From NCBI GenBank assembly GCA_013349405.1, contig DUZS01000004.1:1-64000 (forward strand): DNA of 64,000 nt, in the 5' to 3' direction. The translations under genes were made by a program, and so were the position numbers. Below, one piece after another: positions 1-8,003 of the stretch (positions are counted from its first letter, which is position 1; every line of letters begins with the position of its first letter). The DNA comes from Desulfuromonadales bacterium. Lineage in GTDB: Bacteria; Desulfobacterota; Desulfuromonadia; Geobacterales; Pseudopelobacteraceae. The notes beneath the pieces were generated by a model. That model saw nothing but the letters and a program-made list of their open reading frames with translations. It was not told the DNA's origin and ran no database searches.

Positions 1-1
1 G

Positions 2-118
2 GCCAAGGTAATCAGTCACCGGGCCTATGGATTCAGAACGGCAAAAAACTTCATTCTCAACTTGTATCACTGCATGGGCGATCTAACCATGCCAACTACT
101 TTGCACAGGTTTGTGTGA
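2..118 (+). pseudogene. C-terminal end of an IS transposase (ISL3-like), cut by the window edge
   Basis: The frame from base 2 is open for 38 codons and ends in TGA at 116-118. It contains a HRAYGFRTAKNF stretch followed by a short Leu/Tyr/His-rich tail. The K-R-x-A-Y-G-F-R-x-x-x-N-F pattern is typical of the last catalytic block of ISL3-type DDE transposases. Only the tail is visible, so it cannot be told whether the element is intact. No obvious terminal inverted repeat follows; there is only a 13-base palindrome (CCTTATAATAAGG, about 123-135) before the next gene. The family call is from a short motif. Confidence 0.5.
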
Positions 119-148
119 GGAACCTTATAATAAGGAGCGAGCGTATTT

Positions 149-958
149 ATGACTGGTTATATAATGCTATTTTTTACTGTTTTGCTCGCATCTTGCAGCA
201 TTTTATACGCATCTGATTGTTATATGATTGAATATCCTGAAAAAATCGACCTTATTTGTAACGGATTACAAAAGGACAAAACCCAAAAAGATATACCAGT
301 ATACAGACCGTCACAGCCTGCTGTAGCTCAAATTGAAGCCCCCAAACCATCAGTAAATGCTTGTAAAATGCTTCAGGCAAACCATTACGATATTGCAAAA
401 AACTCAATAGTTGATGTTGAAATAAGTTGCAGTGTAACAGGACAAAAATCAGAACAGGTTGAGTTTTTACTATACGGACTAAATGGGAATAATGAGCGTT
501 TACTTACAACAGTGATTATTGGACAGCTTGATAATTTTGGCTTTGGAGATTTAAAAAAAACATTTGGTGCTGAATTCTCAAAATTTATAAATGTTCATAG
601 ATGGGAGCCAGATACCATAGGTGGGACGATACTAATGTCCAAAAAGTATTTGTATAATGAGACGGAAACAATAGCTCGTGCTGTACAAATAAAAAATGTA
701 TTCGAAGATTGGGAAAAACAAGCAACTACTGCTAATTTATCAACACCATCTGGTGATAATGTTTTACGTGCCTCAATGGGGTCGGTTACATTTAAACACT
801 CTACGCATTCCAGCGAATCATGTTCATCTTGTCATACAGGATCTACGCAAGCCAGAATTCCAGAACTTAGCAAGGACTGGGCACACAAGACCTGTAAGGG
901 TTGCCATACTGAAAGTAAACGTGGTCCAACAGGCTGTAAGGATTGTCATAAAAAATGA
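149..958 (+). CDS. Secreted triheme cytochrome c7-like protein with an unknown N-terminal region
   Basis: The product has 269 residues. Residues 1-21 look like a signal peptide, so it is probably periplasmic. The last ~67 residues are a triheme cytochrome c7 domain of the PpcA type. Three CXXCH sites lie at 225-229, 249-253 and 263-267, and the distal histidines H217, H220 and H246 fall where PpcA has its bis-His ligands. The spacing around CKGCH and GPTGCKDCHKK is almost that of Geobacter PpcA. PpcA-family proteins carry electrons across the periplasm. Residues ~22-200 are not recognised; they include three cysteines and no heme motif. A full-length PpcA is only ~70 residues, so this is a fusion or a new architecture. 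The gene is clearly more AT-rich than the genes after 2992. The ATG follows AAGGAG at 132-137; an in-frame ATG at 164 is an alternative start. Confidence 0.8.
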   Translation: MTGYIMLFFTVLLASCSILYASDCYMIEYPEKIDLICNGLQKDKTQKDIPVYRPSQPAVAQIEAPKPSVNACKMLQANHYDIAKNSIVDVEISCSVTGQKSEQVEFLLYGLNGNNERLLTTVIIGQLDNFGFGDLKKTFGAEFSKFINVHRWEPDTIGGTILMSKKYLYNETETIARAVQIKNVFEDWEKQATTANLSTPSGDNVLRASMGSVTFKHSTHSSESCSSCHTGSTQARIPELSKDWAHKTCKGCHTESKRGPTGCKDCHKK

Positions 959-1010
959 TTTTATAAACAAATTTAAAAATACTTAGTGTCATTGGAGGTA
1001 ACTTGAGTAA

Positions 1011-1188
1011 CTTGAGGGACGTTGCTTGCTAATTAACTATTAGCGTGGAGTTCCTGGAGTCGCATAGGGTCTGGCTTGCAAGATTGCAAGTTGCACCACT
1101 ATAGAAATCAACACCAAAACCGGTGGGCAATAAATCCTGCCCACCCTACAAAACCAAGCTAAACCAAGTCGTTATGAGTGAGCATGAG
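1011..1188. repeat. Direct repeat, copy 1 (~180 bp)
   Basis: This stretch recurs at 1310-1488 with a few tens of substitutions. It contains two hairpins. One is CTTGCAAGATTGCAAG at 1075-1090. The other has 8-bp arms GGTGGGCA (1122-1129) and TGCCCACC (1138-1145). No reading frame or transposase lies inside it. It could be a small non-autonomous mobile element or an intergenic repeat family. No target-site duplication could be assigned. Confidence 0.75.
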
Positions 1189-1252
1189 CAGGAATCACTG
1201 GGGTGATGTGGGGCTGGTAATATACGGGGGCGCTGGTGACTGGGGTAAAACG

Positions 1253-1309
1253 ATGAAGAGATATTCAGACCAGGAATTGTTTGAGCTACTCGATTCTCTT
1301 GAGAGGAAC
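1253..1309 (+). pseudogene. N-terminal scrap of an AlbA_2/Schlafen-type gene
   Basis: An ATG at 1253 starts MKRYSDQELFELLDSLERN, which resembles the first residues of AlbA_2-domain putative DNA-binding/helicase-like proteins (Y-[ST]-D-x-E-L-x-x-L-L-x-x-L-E). The similarity stops where the second ~180-bp repeat begins at 1310. The frame then runs into a stop within the repeat. I infer a gene truncated by, or recombined at, the repeat. The call rests on about 19 residues. Confidence 0.4.
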
Positions 1310-1488
1310 CTTGAGGGACGTTGCTTGCTAATTAACTATTGGCGGGTAGTTCCGTGAGTCGCATAGGGTCTGGCTTGCAAGATTGCAAGTTGTAACACAA
1401 TAGAAATCAATACCAAAACCGGTGGGCAATAAATCCTGCCAACTCTACAAAAACAAGTCAAACTAGGTCTTGACGAGTGGGCAAGAGC
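1310..1488. repeat. Direct repeat, copy 2 (~180 bp)
   Basis: This is the second copy of the 1011-1188 repeat, offset by about 299 bases. The CTTGCAAGATTGCAAG hairpin is kept at 1374-1389. The second hairpin is decayed on one side: TGCCAACT replaces TGCCCACC. The remaining 1489-1635 upstream of the nuclease gene has no gene I can recognise, only a short GGCGGT/ACCGCC inverted repeat. Confidence 0.75.
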
Positions 1489-1635
1489 CGTCAAGGATAC
1501 AGATTTTGGGCGGTGTAAGTCCGTCTACCGCCAATTACCCGATTCGAGCGGTTAGCATAATCCCGATTATTATCATGAAAACGCAGGGCAGAGCGCCGGA
1601 CTACATCGCGTGGGAATGAGAAAAAAGGAACGAAC

Positions 1636-2811
1636 ATGAAATTCGAACAGCTACTGACTCTCTTTCATGGTACTCACTTGGAGTTGCAAAAACGGGCCGC
1701 CCGATCTGTTGATATTGCGCTGGTAATTAGAAATTGGCTGTTCGGTTACTACATTGTAGAGTTTGAACAAGGCAATGCCAACCGCGCTGAATTGTACGGG
1801 AAACGGCTAATAGAGCGGCTTTCCAAGGAACTAACTGCTGCACAATTGGGGCGGGGATTTTCAAAGCGTTCACTGGAACAGTATCGCCGCTTCTACGATT
1901 CATACAAAGAGATTGCGCAGGTACTGCCTGCGCAATCTTTGGAGAACAATCTTGCACGGCAGGAGATTGGTCAGGCACTGACTGGCGAATCTTTTGAGAC
2001 TTTTGCTGCAAATTTAGAAGTTTTGCAGGCAGTGTCCACCGAATTGACAAAACGATTCGTTCTTGGCTGGACACACTATGTCTCGCTGCTCACCATTTCA
2101 AGCCCTGACGAACGTAGCTTCTACGAAATTGAAGCGTATGAAAATAGTTGGGGAACCCGTGAACTGGAACGCCAGATTGCCTCATCACTTTATGAACGAT
2201 TGACATTAAGTCGTGACAAAGCAGAGGTAAAAAAGCTTTCGCAAAAGGGACTTGTTATTGAGAAACCTTCCGATGTAGTAAAAAATCCATATGTACTTGA
2301 ATTTTTGGATTTGGATGAAAAAAGTGGTTATTCAGAACACGAACTGGAGTCCGCTATCATTGACAAGCTGGAACACTTTCTGCTGGAATTGGGAAAAGGT
2401 TTTCTGTTTGAAGCACGACAGAAACGCTTCACATTTGATAATGATCATTTTTATGTGGATCTGGTATTTTACAACCGTCTGCTGCGTTGCTATGTCCTTA
2501 TTGATCTGAAACGCGACAAATTGACCCATCAGGATTTGGGGCAGATGCAGATGTATGTCAACTACTTTGACCGCTTTGTCAAAACCGATGACGAGCTGCC
2601 CACTATCGGAATTGTGCTTTGTCACCGCAAAAACGATGCTCTGGTCGAAGTAACCCTGCCTAAAGACTCAAACATCTTCGCATCAAAATATCAACTCTAT
2701 CTGCCATCCAAAGAAGAATTTAAAAAACAGTTGGAATACGCTGCCGGGATTGAACATAAAGATGATATGGGGCCACATCAGAACGATCCTTGGCAAAATA
2801 AAGGACATTGA
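1636..2811 (+). CDS. YhcG/DUF1016-type PDDEXK nuclease family protein
   Basis: This 391-residue protein has the two-part layout of the YhcG (DUF1016) family. An N-terminal helical domain contains the family-like pieces RGFSKRSLEQYRRFY and LGWTHYVSLL. A C-terminal PDDEXK nuclease fold has catalytic-type residues D275 (in FYVDLVFYN) and D290-x-K292 (in VLIDLK). Family members are predicted DNA nucleases often found with restriction or defence genes and mobile DNA; the biological role is not settled. Nothing obviously paired with it is seen here. The start is an ATG preceded by AAAAAAGGAACG. An intragenic 12-bp palindrome (1910-1938) inserts a Leu/Gln-rich segment in the linker before the LGWTHY block. 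Base composition is lower in GC than the genes after 2992, fitting an acquired gene. Confidence 0.87.
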   Translation: MKFEQLLTLFHGTHLELQKRAARSVDIALVIRNWLFGYYIVEFEQGNANRAELYGKRLIERLSKELTAAQLGRGFSKRSLEQYRRFYDSYKEIAQVLPAQSLENNLARQEIGQALTGESFETFAANLEVLQAVSTELTKRFVLGWTHYVSLLTISSPDERSFYEIEAYENSWGTRELERQIASSLYERLTLSRDKAEVKKLSQKGLVIEKPSDVVKNPYVLEFLDLDEKSGYSEHELESAIIDKLEHFLLELGKGFLFEARQKRFTFDNDHFYVDLVFYNRLLRCYVLIDLKRDKLTHQDLGQMQMYVNYFDRFVKTDDELPTIGIVLCHRKNDALVEVTLPKDSNIFASKYQLYLPSKEEFKKQLEYAAGIEHKDDMGPHQNDPWQNKGH

Positions 2812-2854
2812 TGTGGTACTGTTTTACATAACTGCAAACACGGAAAATGGCAAT

Positions 2855-2941
2855 CACCCCGCCCCTGCGGGGCACCCCTCCACAGGAGGGGAATTAAATT
2901 CCCCTCCTGTGGAGGGGTGGCAGGCGAAGCCTGACGGGGTG
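2855..2941. repeat. Long nested palindrome (REP-like)
   Basis: The core is a perfect 23-bp inverted repeat, 2873-2895 against 2897-2919, with a single unpaired base. Outer arms CACCCCG (2855-2861) and CGGGGTG (2935-2941) extend the structure. It lies downstream of the nuclease gene and upstream of the next operon. It may act as a terminator-like structure, but there is no T-run. It resembles the G/C-rich palindrome at 24353-24425 in style. Confidence 0.8.
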
Positions 2942-2991
2942 GTGCTTTCCCCTCCGAAGGATGGGAATTAAAGAACAGAGAGGGAGAATAG

Positions 2992-3840
2992 ATGCTCAAT
3001 ATCGGAAACTACAATAAACTCGAAATTGCCCGTATCACCGCCTCCGGAGCTGTTTTCAAGACAGAAGAGGGTGATGTGCTGCTGCCGCTGCGTCTTGTTC
3101 CGAAAGGGGCTGAGGTAGGAACTCATCTTGATGTCTTTGTCTACGTCGATTCTGAAGAGCGCCTGACAGCCACCACGAAACGGCCCCGCGCTGTTGTGGG
3201 GGAATTTGCCCTGCTCAAGGTCATTGAATCGACAACGGTCGGTTCGTTTCTTGACTGGGGACTGGAGAAGGATCTGCTGCTGCCGTTTGGCGAACAGCTG
3301 GAGCCGGTCAGGCGCGGCAATCAGGTGCTGGTGCGGATTTATCGTCATTCCAGCGGGCGGATTGCGGCGTCGGCGAAACTTGATAAATTTATCGCCCCGG
3401 TTGATGACACTCTGGCTGAAGGTGATGAAGTAGATCTGCTGGTCTATGCACACACCGATCTTGGTACCAAGGTGATAATCAATGACCGCTTTGGTGGACT
3501 GATCTTCCATACCGAACTGGTCGTCAAGCCGGGCTCTGGAGAGCGTCTGCGCGGCTATGTGAAGAAGATCAGGGAGGATGGCAAGGTTGATGTCACGTTG
3601 CGTCAGGGTGGCGCGCAGGAGGCGGAGAAAGATCGTAGAATCATTCTGGATGCGTTGGCTGCGGGCAACGGCTTTCTGCCGCTGACCGACAAAAGTTCTC
3701 CGGAAGCGATCGCCACGCTGCTCCGCCTGAGCAAGAAAAGCTTTAAAAAGGCGCTCGGCGGGTTGTATAAAGAGGGAGCGGTAACTCTGCTTCCAGATGG
3801 CGTTCGCTTGAGAGCTGTACAAACAAAGGCTGCGTTGTGA
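2992..3840 (+). CDS. cvfB: CvfB-like S1 RNA-binding protein
   Basis: This 282-residue protein has tandem S1-like OB folds in the first ~215 residues, with the repeated pattern of short beta-rich units (for example TTVGSFLDWGLEKDLLLPFGEQ). A C-terminal winged-helix segment of about 60 residues follows, with LRLSKKSFKKALGGLYKEG typical of the CvfB/YitL family. CvfB in Gram-positive bacteria binds RNA and affects virulence gene expression; in this lineage its role is not known. The start ATG follows GAGAGGGAGAATAG. Its stop overlaps the GTG start of the zinc transporter gene, so it heads a likely operon with znuACB. Confidence 0.85.
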   Translation: MLNIGNYNKLEIARITASGAVFKTEEGDVLLPLRLVPKGAEVGTHLDVFVYVDSEERLTATTKRPRAVVGEFALLKVIESTTVGSFLDWGLEKDLLLPFGEQLEPVRRGNQVLVRIYRHSSGRIAASAKLDKFIAPVDDTLAEGDEVDLLVYAHTDLGTKVIINDRFGGLIFHTELVVKPGSGERLRGYVKKIREDGKVDVTLRQGGAQEAEKDRRIILDALAAGNGFLPLTDKSSPEAIATLLRLSKKSFKKALGGLYKEGAVTLLPDGVRLRAVQTKAAL

Positions 3841-4772
3841 ACATGAGAATCAGTGTAGTCGTCATATTTATGGTGTATTGTGCCCTGTTTCTTTCCGGCT
3901 GCAAAAAAACCGAAGTCGCTCCTGTCCCCGGCTTACAGGTTGTTACCACTCTGTTCCCGCTCTATGATTTTGCCCGTACGATTGCCGGAGACAAGGCGCA
4001 GGTGACCATGCTGCTGCCGCCAGGCGTCGAGCCGCATACCTTCGAACCAAAACCGGAAGAGATGATCAGGATCGGTCGAGCCGGGCTGTTTATATACACC
4101 AGTAAGTACATGGAACCGTGGGCGGAAAAAATTATCAGTGGTATAGAGAGTAAAACGCTGCGGGTAGTAAATGCCGGTGAACGGGCCAGCTATCGAACAG
4201 CATCGGGACAAGATGAGCATAGCCATGACCGGAAAGGGATGGATCCACACATCTGGCTTGATTTCAGCAACGCTTCGCTCATGGTTGATACCATTCTGGC
4301 CGGATTTGTTGCTGCTGATCCAGGTAACGGTACACTGTACCGGCAGAATGCGGAGGCATTGAAAGTTCAATTGGCAGCACTCGACCAACGCTACCGGAGC
4401 AGCCTTTCCACCTGCTCGACCAGAAAACTTCTCCATGGCGGGCATTATACGTTCGGCTATCTCGCAGGCCGCTACAATCTCGATTATTACGCGCTCAGCG
4501 GTCTCTCGTCTGATGCGGAGCCTTCGGCAGAGCGGATGATTGCCCTTGTCCGGGAGATCAAAACGTCCGGCATCAGGTACCTGTTTGCCGAAGAGTTGTT
4601 ATCGCCACGCCTGACCGAAACACTGGCCAAGGAGGCGGGTGTCGGGGTATTGATGCTTCATGGCGCTCATAACGTCTCACGGGACGATCTCTCCCGCAGT
4701 GTCAGCTTTTTTGATCTGATGGAGCGCAATCTCGAACAGTTGCAGAAGGGGCTCTCATGTCGAGCGAAATAG
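3837..4772 (+). CDS. znuA: Zinc/manganese ABC transporter substrate-binding lipoprotein (ZnuA-like)
   Basis: This ~310-residue cluster A-I metal-binding protein starts with a lipoprotein signal ending in the lipobox LSGC (C22), so it is probably anchored in the periplasm. Likely metal ligands are H67 (GVEPHTFEP), H138 (MDPHIWLD) and H203 (GGHYTFGYL), plus a C-terminal acidic residue. A short His/Asp-rich loop (DEHSHD) precedes H138, as in zinc-specific members. It delivers metal to the ZnuB/ZnuC pair encoded next. The GTG at 3837 overlaps the previous stop; an ATG two codons later (3843) is equally possible. Zinc rather than manganese is inferred from the His-rich loop. Confidence 0.87.
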   Translation: MNMRISVVVIFMVYCALFLSGCKKTEVAPVPGLQVVTTLFPLYDFARTIAGDKAQVTMLLPPGVEPHTFEPKPEEMIRIGRAGLFIYTSKYMEPWAEKIISGIESKTLRVVNAGERASYRTASGQDEHSHDRKGMDPHIWLDFSNASLMVDTILAGFVAADPGNGTLYRQNAEALKVQLAALDQRYRSSLSTCSTRKLLHGGHYTFGYLAGRYNLDYYALSGLSSDAEPSAERMIALVREIKTSGIRYLFAEELLSPRLTETLAKEAGVGVLMLHGAHNVSRDDLSRSVSFFDLMERNLEQLQKGLSCRAK

Positions 4773-5509
4773 TGGCAACCGAGTCGCTGTCATGCAGTTA
4801 CCGGGAGGGGAGGGTGCTTGAGGACATTTCCTTCCAGGTTGAGCGTGGCGATTATGTCGGCATTGTGGGACCGAATGGTTCCGGCAAGAGTACACTGATC
4901 AAGGCGCTGCTCGGTCTGGTAAGCATCGGCACCGGTTCCGCACGGCTCTTTGGCACCCCATTGTCAGGATTTCGCGACTGGCACAAAGTCGGCTATCTCC
5001 CCCAAAGCCTCCATCTGGTTAATCCGGTATTTCCTGCGACGGTACACGAAACAGTCGGTCTCGGCCTGTTAAGTCTCAAATGCTTCCCGAAGCGGTTGAA
5101 TCGTGATGACACCGCTAAAATAGATATAGTGTTAGATGAATTAGGTATTTCAGACCTTAAATATAAACTGATTGGTGAACTGTCAGGTGGTCAGCTGCAG
5201 CGCGTGCTGCTTGCCCGGGCCATCGTTAATAATCCGGAACTGCTCGTTCTCGATGAACCGACCGCAGCTCTTGATCCGGAAACAAGAGGCCGTTTTTATA
5301 CCATGATTGCCGATATCAACCGTACACGCGGCGTTACGGTGCTACTGGTGACACACGACAGCGGCGCCATAGGTGAGCATGCTTCCAAAATGCTCTATCT
5401 TGATAAAAAGCTGCTTTTTTTCGGCAGTTTTGATCAATTCTGCTGTTCAGCCGAGATGTCGTCGCTGTTCGGCGAACATTCCCAGCACCTGATGTGCCAC
5501 CGGCATTAA
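4757..5509 (+). CDS. znuC: Zinc ABC transporter ATP-binding protein (ZnuC-like)
   Basis: This 250-residue ABC ATPase has Walker A GPNGSGKST (residues 38-46), the signature LSGGQLQR, Walker B LLVLDEPTAALD and the H-loop VTHD. It energises metal uptake with the permease and binding protein on either side. The start codon lies inside the end of znuA (16-base overlap) and the end abuts znuB, so the three are translated from one message. Length and motifs are normal for the family. Confidence 0.9.
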   Translation: MSSEIVATESLSCSYREGRVLEDISFQVERGDYVGIVGPNGSGKSTLIKALLGLVSIGTGSARLFGTPLSGFRDWHKVGYLPQSLHLVNPVFPATVHETVGLGLLSLKCFPKRLNRDDTAKIDIVLDELGISDLKYKLIGELSGGQLQRVLLARAIVNNPELLVLDEPTAALDPETRGRFYTMIADINRTRGVTVLLVTHDSGAIGEHASKMLYLDKKLLFFGSFDQFCCSAEMSSLFGEHSQHLMCHRH

Positions 5510-5511
5510 CC

Positions 5512-6345
5512 ATGAATCTCCTTGAAATTCTCTCATACGGCTTCATTCAACGGGCGCTGCTCGCCGGTACCCTGATTGCTCTGCTCTGCTCGGTACTCGG
5601 GGTGTTCCTGGTTTTACGCCGTTTATCGCTGATCGGCGACGGTCTGGCGCACGTCACCTTCGGCAGTACCGCCATCGCCCTGGCGCTCAAGTTCTATTCC
5701 GTCATGTCGCTGCTGGTGACCATGCCGATTGTGCTGCTCGCGTCTCTCGGCATTCTCAAGTTGACCGAAAAGGGGCGCTTAAGCGGTGATGCCGCCATCG
5801 GTCTGGTGTCAGCCCTCGGAATCTCGGCCGGGATCATTCTCGCCAGTGTCGGAGGGGGGTATAATGTTGATCTGCTGAGCTATCTGTTCGGCAACATTCT
5901 CTCGATCCGGAGTGAAGAGGTGGTGATCGCGGCTCTGCTCTGCCTCGGAGTCATGCTGATGCTGACCCTCTATTATCACGAGCTGTTCGCTATTTCCTTC
6001 AGCGACGAGCTTGCCAAAGTATCCGGCATTCACACCTCATTCATCAATGCATTACTGGTGCTGCTGACCGCGCTGTCGGTAGTTCTCGCGATGAAGCTGG
6101 TCGGCATCATGCTGATTTCATCCCTGCTGATTGTCCCGGCGGCCGGTGCTCTGCAGCTGGCGCGTGGTTTTAAAGTCTGTATCATGCTCGCCGCCGTACA
6201 GGGGTGCAGCTCGGTGCTTATCGGTATTATTGTTTCCATCATGGCCAACCTCCCGGCCAGTGCCACCATCGTGTTGGTCAATCTACTCTTTTTCGCCGCC
6301 GCGTGTACCATTCGCCGGTTTATTTACCCGGCGCACAGCAACTGA
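5512..6345 (+). CDS. znuB: Zinc ABC transporter permease (ZnuB-like)
   Basis: This ~277-residue integral membrane protein has eight or more hydrophobic segments and the ABC-3 family pattern (LVLRRLSLIGDGLAHVTFG near the start, a central GNILSI). It forms the inner-membrane channel for the metal. I place the start at ATG 5512, two bases after the znuC stop, because the family begins near LLEILSYGFIQRALLAG. An upstream in-frame GTG at 5494 would add six residues overlapping znuC. Confidence 0.88.
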   Translation: MNLLEILSYGFIQRALLAGTLIALLCSVLGVFLVLRRLSLIGDGLAHVTFGSTAIALALKFYSVMSLLVTMPIVLLASLGILKLTEKGRLSGDAAIGLVSALGISAGIILASVGGGYNVDLLSYLFGNILSIRSEEVVIAALLCLGVMLMLTLYYHELFAISFSDELAKVSGIHTSFINALLVLLTALSVVLAMKLVGIMLISSLLIVPAAGALQLARGFKVCIMLAAVQGCSSVLIGIIVSIMANLPASATIVLVNLLFFAAACTIRRFIYPAHSN

Positions 6346-6354
6346 TACAGAGCC

Positions 6355-6891
6355 ATGACGTTACTTCAGAAACAGCAGAATTTAATCTTGATCGGTATGC
6401 CGGGCGCCGGCAAAAGTACTATCGGTGTCATCCTGGCAAAACTCACCTCACGCGGTTTTATCGATACCGACCTTCTCATTCAGACGTCTACGGGACGGCC
6501 GTTGCAGGATATTGTTGACAGAGACGGCTACGCAGTACTGCGGAAAATTGAGGAAGAGGTACTGCTTGAGCTTTCTGTCTGTAACTGCGTTATTGCCACC
6601 GGAGGGAGTGCTGTGTACAGTGAAACCGGTATGGCTCACCTGAAGTCTAACGGTATTGTCCTGTTCCTTGATGCCGATATGACGACACTTGAAGCACGGA
6701 TTCATGACTACAGTACAAGAGGCCTGGCAAAAAGAGCTGACCAGAGCTTTGCAGAGATGTTTAGCGAGCGCTTTACCCTTTATACCAAGTATTCCGACAT
6801 CACAATCACATGCGCCGGCCTGACTCATGAAGAAGTCTGTTCACGAGTCATGGCATCGGTACGGAGAACAGATCATGCCCCATCTCTTTGA
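6355..6891 (+). CDS. Shikimate kinase-like P-loop kinase
   Basis: This 178-residue protein has Walker A GMPGAGKST (about residues 15-23), the DTD motif (FIDTDLLI), an R-x-x-E helix (LRKIEEEVLLEL) and an ATGGSAVYS loop. These map on to shikimate kinase: magnesium-binding Asp, the substrate-binding Asp/Arg, and the glycine-rich substrate loop. The loop has GGS where textbook AroK has GGG, and the gene is in a metal-transport/redox run rather than with other aro genes. Shikimate phosphorylation (aromatic amino acid synthesis) is therefore the best but not a certain call. It follows znuB by nine bases and overlaps the next gene. Confidence 0.72.
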   Translation: MTLLQKQQNLILIGMPGAGKSTIGVILAKLTSRGFIDTDLLIQTSTGRPLQDIVDRDGYAVLRKIEEEVLLELSVCNCVIATGGSAVYSETGMAHLKSNGIVLFLDADMTTLEARIHDYSTRGLAKRADQSFAEMFSERFTLYTKYSDITITCAGLTHEEVCSRVMASVRRTDHAPSL

Positions 6892-7972
6892 ACCACTCAC
6901 CCTGCGCAGTGTTACACTTCCCAACCGGATCGCCGTATCCCCGATGTGCCAGTATTCAAGCGTTGACGGTTCAGCTAATGATTGGCACCTCGTTCATCTC
7001 GGCAGTCGGGCGATTGGTGGCGCCGGCCTTGTGCTGACCGAGGCGGTGGCCGTAACCCCGCAGGGGCGCATCAGTCCGCATGATCTCGGGCTTTGGAGTG
7101 ATGAACAGATCGACCCATTGGCACGTATCGTCACTTTTATTTCCCGGCGGGGGAGCGTTGCCGGCATTCAGCTGGCGCATGCCGGCCGTAAGGCGAGTAC
7201 TTCGCCGCCATGGACGAACCGGGGCATCACCTTGACGGAAGCGGAGGGTGGCTGGCCGATTGTCGCCCCGAGCGCTGTTGCCTATGACGACGGCTGCATT
7301 GTGCCGACGGCATTGACCGAAGCGGGGATACAGGAGATAATGGCCGCCTTTGCCGGGGCCGCCCGCCGGGCGCTGCTGGCAGGGTTTCTGGTTGCCGAAA
7401 TCCATGCCGCTCACGGCTACCTGCTGCACCAGTTTCTTTCACCGCTCAGTAACCGACGCAGTGACCGGTACGGCGGCAGCTTTGAGAACCGTATCCGGCT
7501 GCTCCGGGAGGTTGTGACCGGCGTCCGGAACGTCTGGCCGGAGCATCTGCCGCTCCTGGTGAGGATTTCTGCAACCGATTGGGTCGAGGGGGGGTGGGAT
7601 CTCGAACAATCTCTTGAACTGGTGCGCCAGCTGCTCCCCCTTGGGGTTGACCTGATTGACTGCTCCTCCGGCGGCTCGGCACCGCAGGCTAAAGTACCGG
7701 TGGGGCCGGGCTATCAGACACAATTTGCCGAACAAATTCGGCGGGAAACCGGCAGCAGGACCGGTGCCGTGGGGATGATTACCGATCCGGCTCAGGCTGA
7801 CCACATCATCCGCTCCGGCCAGGCCGATCTGGTGCTGCTCGCCCGGGAACTGCTCCGTGATCCTCACTGGCCGCTCCGCGCTGCCCGTGAGCTCGGTCAT
7901 CCGGCCCCCTGGCCCGCCCAGTACGTCCGCTCGGCCCCGGCTCACACTCCGGCGTATCTGCCGGAACAATAG
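6875..7972 (+). CDS. Old yellow enzyme family NAD(P)H:flavin oxidoreductase (YqjM/NamA-like)
   Basis: This 365-residue TIM-barrel flavoprotein has the N-terminal LFEPLTLRSVTLPNRI, the Cys of SPMCQYS that tunes the FMN in YqjM-type enzymes, IHAAHGYLLHQFLSPLSN, and RSDRYGGSFENRIR. Members reduce activated C=C bonds of enones and nitro compounds using NAD(P)H. I chose the ATG at 6875, preceded by GGAGAACAG, because the family begins there. An upstream in-frame ATG would add 16 residues inside the kinase gene. Overlap with the kinase gene indicates co-transcription. The natural substrate cannot be read from sequence. Confidence 0.88.
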   Translation: MPHLFEPLTLRSVTLPNRIAVSPMCQYSSVDGSANDWHLVHLGSRAIGGAGLVLTEAVAVTPQGRISPHDLGLWSDEQIDPLARIVTFISRRGSVAGIQLAHAGRKASTSPPWTNRGITLTEAEGGWPIVAPSAVAYDDGCIVPTALTEAGIQEIMAAFAGAARRALLAGFLVAEIHAAHGYLLHQFLSPLSNRRSDRYGGSFENRIRLLREVVTGVRNVWPEHLPLLVRISATDWVEGGWDLEQSLELVRQLLPLGVDLIDCSSGGSAPQAKVPVGPGYQTQFAEQIRRETGSRTGAVGMITDPAQADHIIRSGQADLVLLARELLRDPHWPLRAARELGHPAPWPAQYVRSAPAHTPAYLPEQ

Positions 7973-8003
7973 TACCTATGAGCAGCGTAAAGGCAGCAGC
8001 TTC

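Noticed and set aside
1075-1145. Repeat hairpins as a CRISPR array or tRNA
   Set aside because: There are only two copies of a long, imperfect unit with unrelated contents; no regular spacers and no cloverleaf could be drawn.
1489-1635. Group II intron end upstream of the YhcG gene
   Set aside because: The TGTAAGTCCG stretch suggested it at first, but no domain V hairpin or reverse transcriptase was present.
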